From Flavobacterium lindanitolerans (GTDB taxonomy: Bacteria; Bacteroidota; Bacteroidia; Flavobacteriales; Flavobacteriaceae), in assembly GCF_002846575.1 (NCBI RefSeq), contig NZ_PJND01000014.1, forward strand, positions 1-15,145: a stretch of DNA of 15,145 bases. The letters are read 5' to 3'. A program made the translations under genes and the position numbers. The notes under the pieces were generated by a model. The model had not been told where the DNA came from and did no database searches. It worked only from the letters and a program-made list of their open reading frames with translations. Below, in pieces: positions 15,024 to 15,145 of this stretch (position 1 is the first letter of the stretch; each line of letters starts with the position of its first letter).

Positions 15024-15056
15024 AAAAAAAAGCCTCGCATTAGCGGGGCTTTTTTT
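15024..15056 (+). terminator. Terminator of the FAS1 gene
   Basis: A 14-bp stem with one G-T pair (A-run plus GCCTCGC to 15038, with 15043-15056) has an ATTA loop and a T run. Its core, GCCTC...GGGGC, resembles the rpsA terminator. The A run on the left makes it potentially bidirectional. It ends 8 bases before the putative insertion sequence. Confidence 0.9.
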
Positions 15057-15064
15057 GTTAAGTC

Positions 15065-15145
15065 TGTCCCATCCTGAAATAAGTTGACACCAAATCGACT
15101 TTATTATGAAAGACAACGAAAGTAAGGCAATTAAACGTAGCCAAA
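15065..15145 (+). mobile_element. Left end of a putative IS3-like insertion sequence (cut by window edge)
   Basis: The stretch beginning TGTCCCATCCTGAAATAAGT at 15065 resembles the terminal repeat of IS3-type elements found in Bacteroidetes. It starts with TG, as IS3-family ends do, and is followed about 20 bases later by a start codon for a basic N-terminus like those of their first transposase frame. The other end and any target duplication lie outside the window, so the call rests on recall of the pattern. Confidence 0.55.
15106..15145 (+). CDS. Transposase N-terminus, partial (IS3-like OrfA)
   Basis: Thirteen codons are visible from ATG: MKDNESKAIKRSQ, running off the window. In IS3-like elements of Bacteroidetes the first frame commonly begins with a short charged stretch ending in KR(T/S)Q, followed by a helix-turn-helix DNA-binding region. 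That agrees with what is visible but cannot be verified further. No Shine-Dalgarno sequence precedes it. Confidence 0.5.
   Translation, partial: MKDNESKAIKRSQ

Noticed and set aside
1..15145. CRISPR array, tRNA genes, prophage or defence system
   Set aside because: No regularly spaced repeats, tRNA-like cloverleaf sequences or characteristic genes were seen.

Overview
The window reads as a stretch of ordinary chromosome from a Flavobacterium-like member of the Bacteroidetes. The evidence is: AT-rich DNA; almost no Shine-Dalgarno sequences before start codons; several upstream elements matching the Bacteroidetes -7 consensus TANNTTTG; a type IX secretion gene (porQ); SpII lipoproteins of flavobacterial type; and an S1 protein typical of the phylum. 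The species cannot be fixed from the sequence alone.

Layout: (1) Positions 1-111 are the 3' part of a 5S rRNA gene and the terminator that closes the rRNA operon. (2) A small exported protein (215-514) converges on a tight four-gene minus-strand operon (2926 to 523): an alpha/beta hydrolase, a lipoprotein MsrB, a cytoplasmic MsrB and an endonuclease III-family DNA glycosylase. Gaps are 1 to 5 bases. The operon looks like an oxidative-damage repair unit. (3) On the plus strand follow an M48 metalloprotease lipoprotein, a UMF1/Atg22-type MFS transporter and a two-domain surface-type lipoprotein (Fn3 plus a DUF6252-like domain), each with its own candidate promoter. (4) The lon protease gene stands alone between terminators. 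(5) porQ and cmk form a pair, then a NupG-type nucleoside permease, then rpsA (ribosomal protein S1) behind a strong promoter and a leader of about 115 nt. (6) A secreted FAS1-domain protein follows. The last 80 bases look like the left end of an IS3-like insertion sequence with the first 13 codons of its transposase.

How it fits together: envelope protein quality control (M48 protease, exported MsrB), cytoplasmic proteolysis (Lon), nucleotide salvage (cmk, nucleoside permease) and translation (rpsA, 5S rRNA) are housekeeping. The cmk-rpsA proximity known from many bacteria survives here with a permease gene between them. I found no CRISPR array, prophage, toxin-antitoxin pair, defence island or biosynthetic cluster, and no clearly new multi-gene system. 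The most unusual points are a Cys-to-His change in the iron-sulfur loop of the endonuclease III homologue, the paired MsrB enzymes predicted for two compartments in one operon, and a few inverted repeats in promoter regions (M48 protease, lon, rpsA leader).
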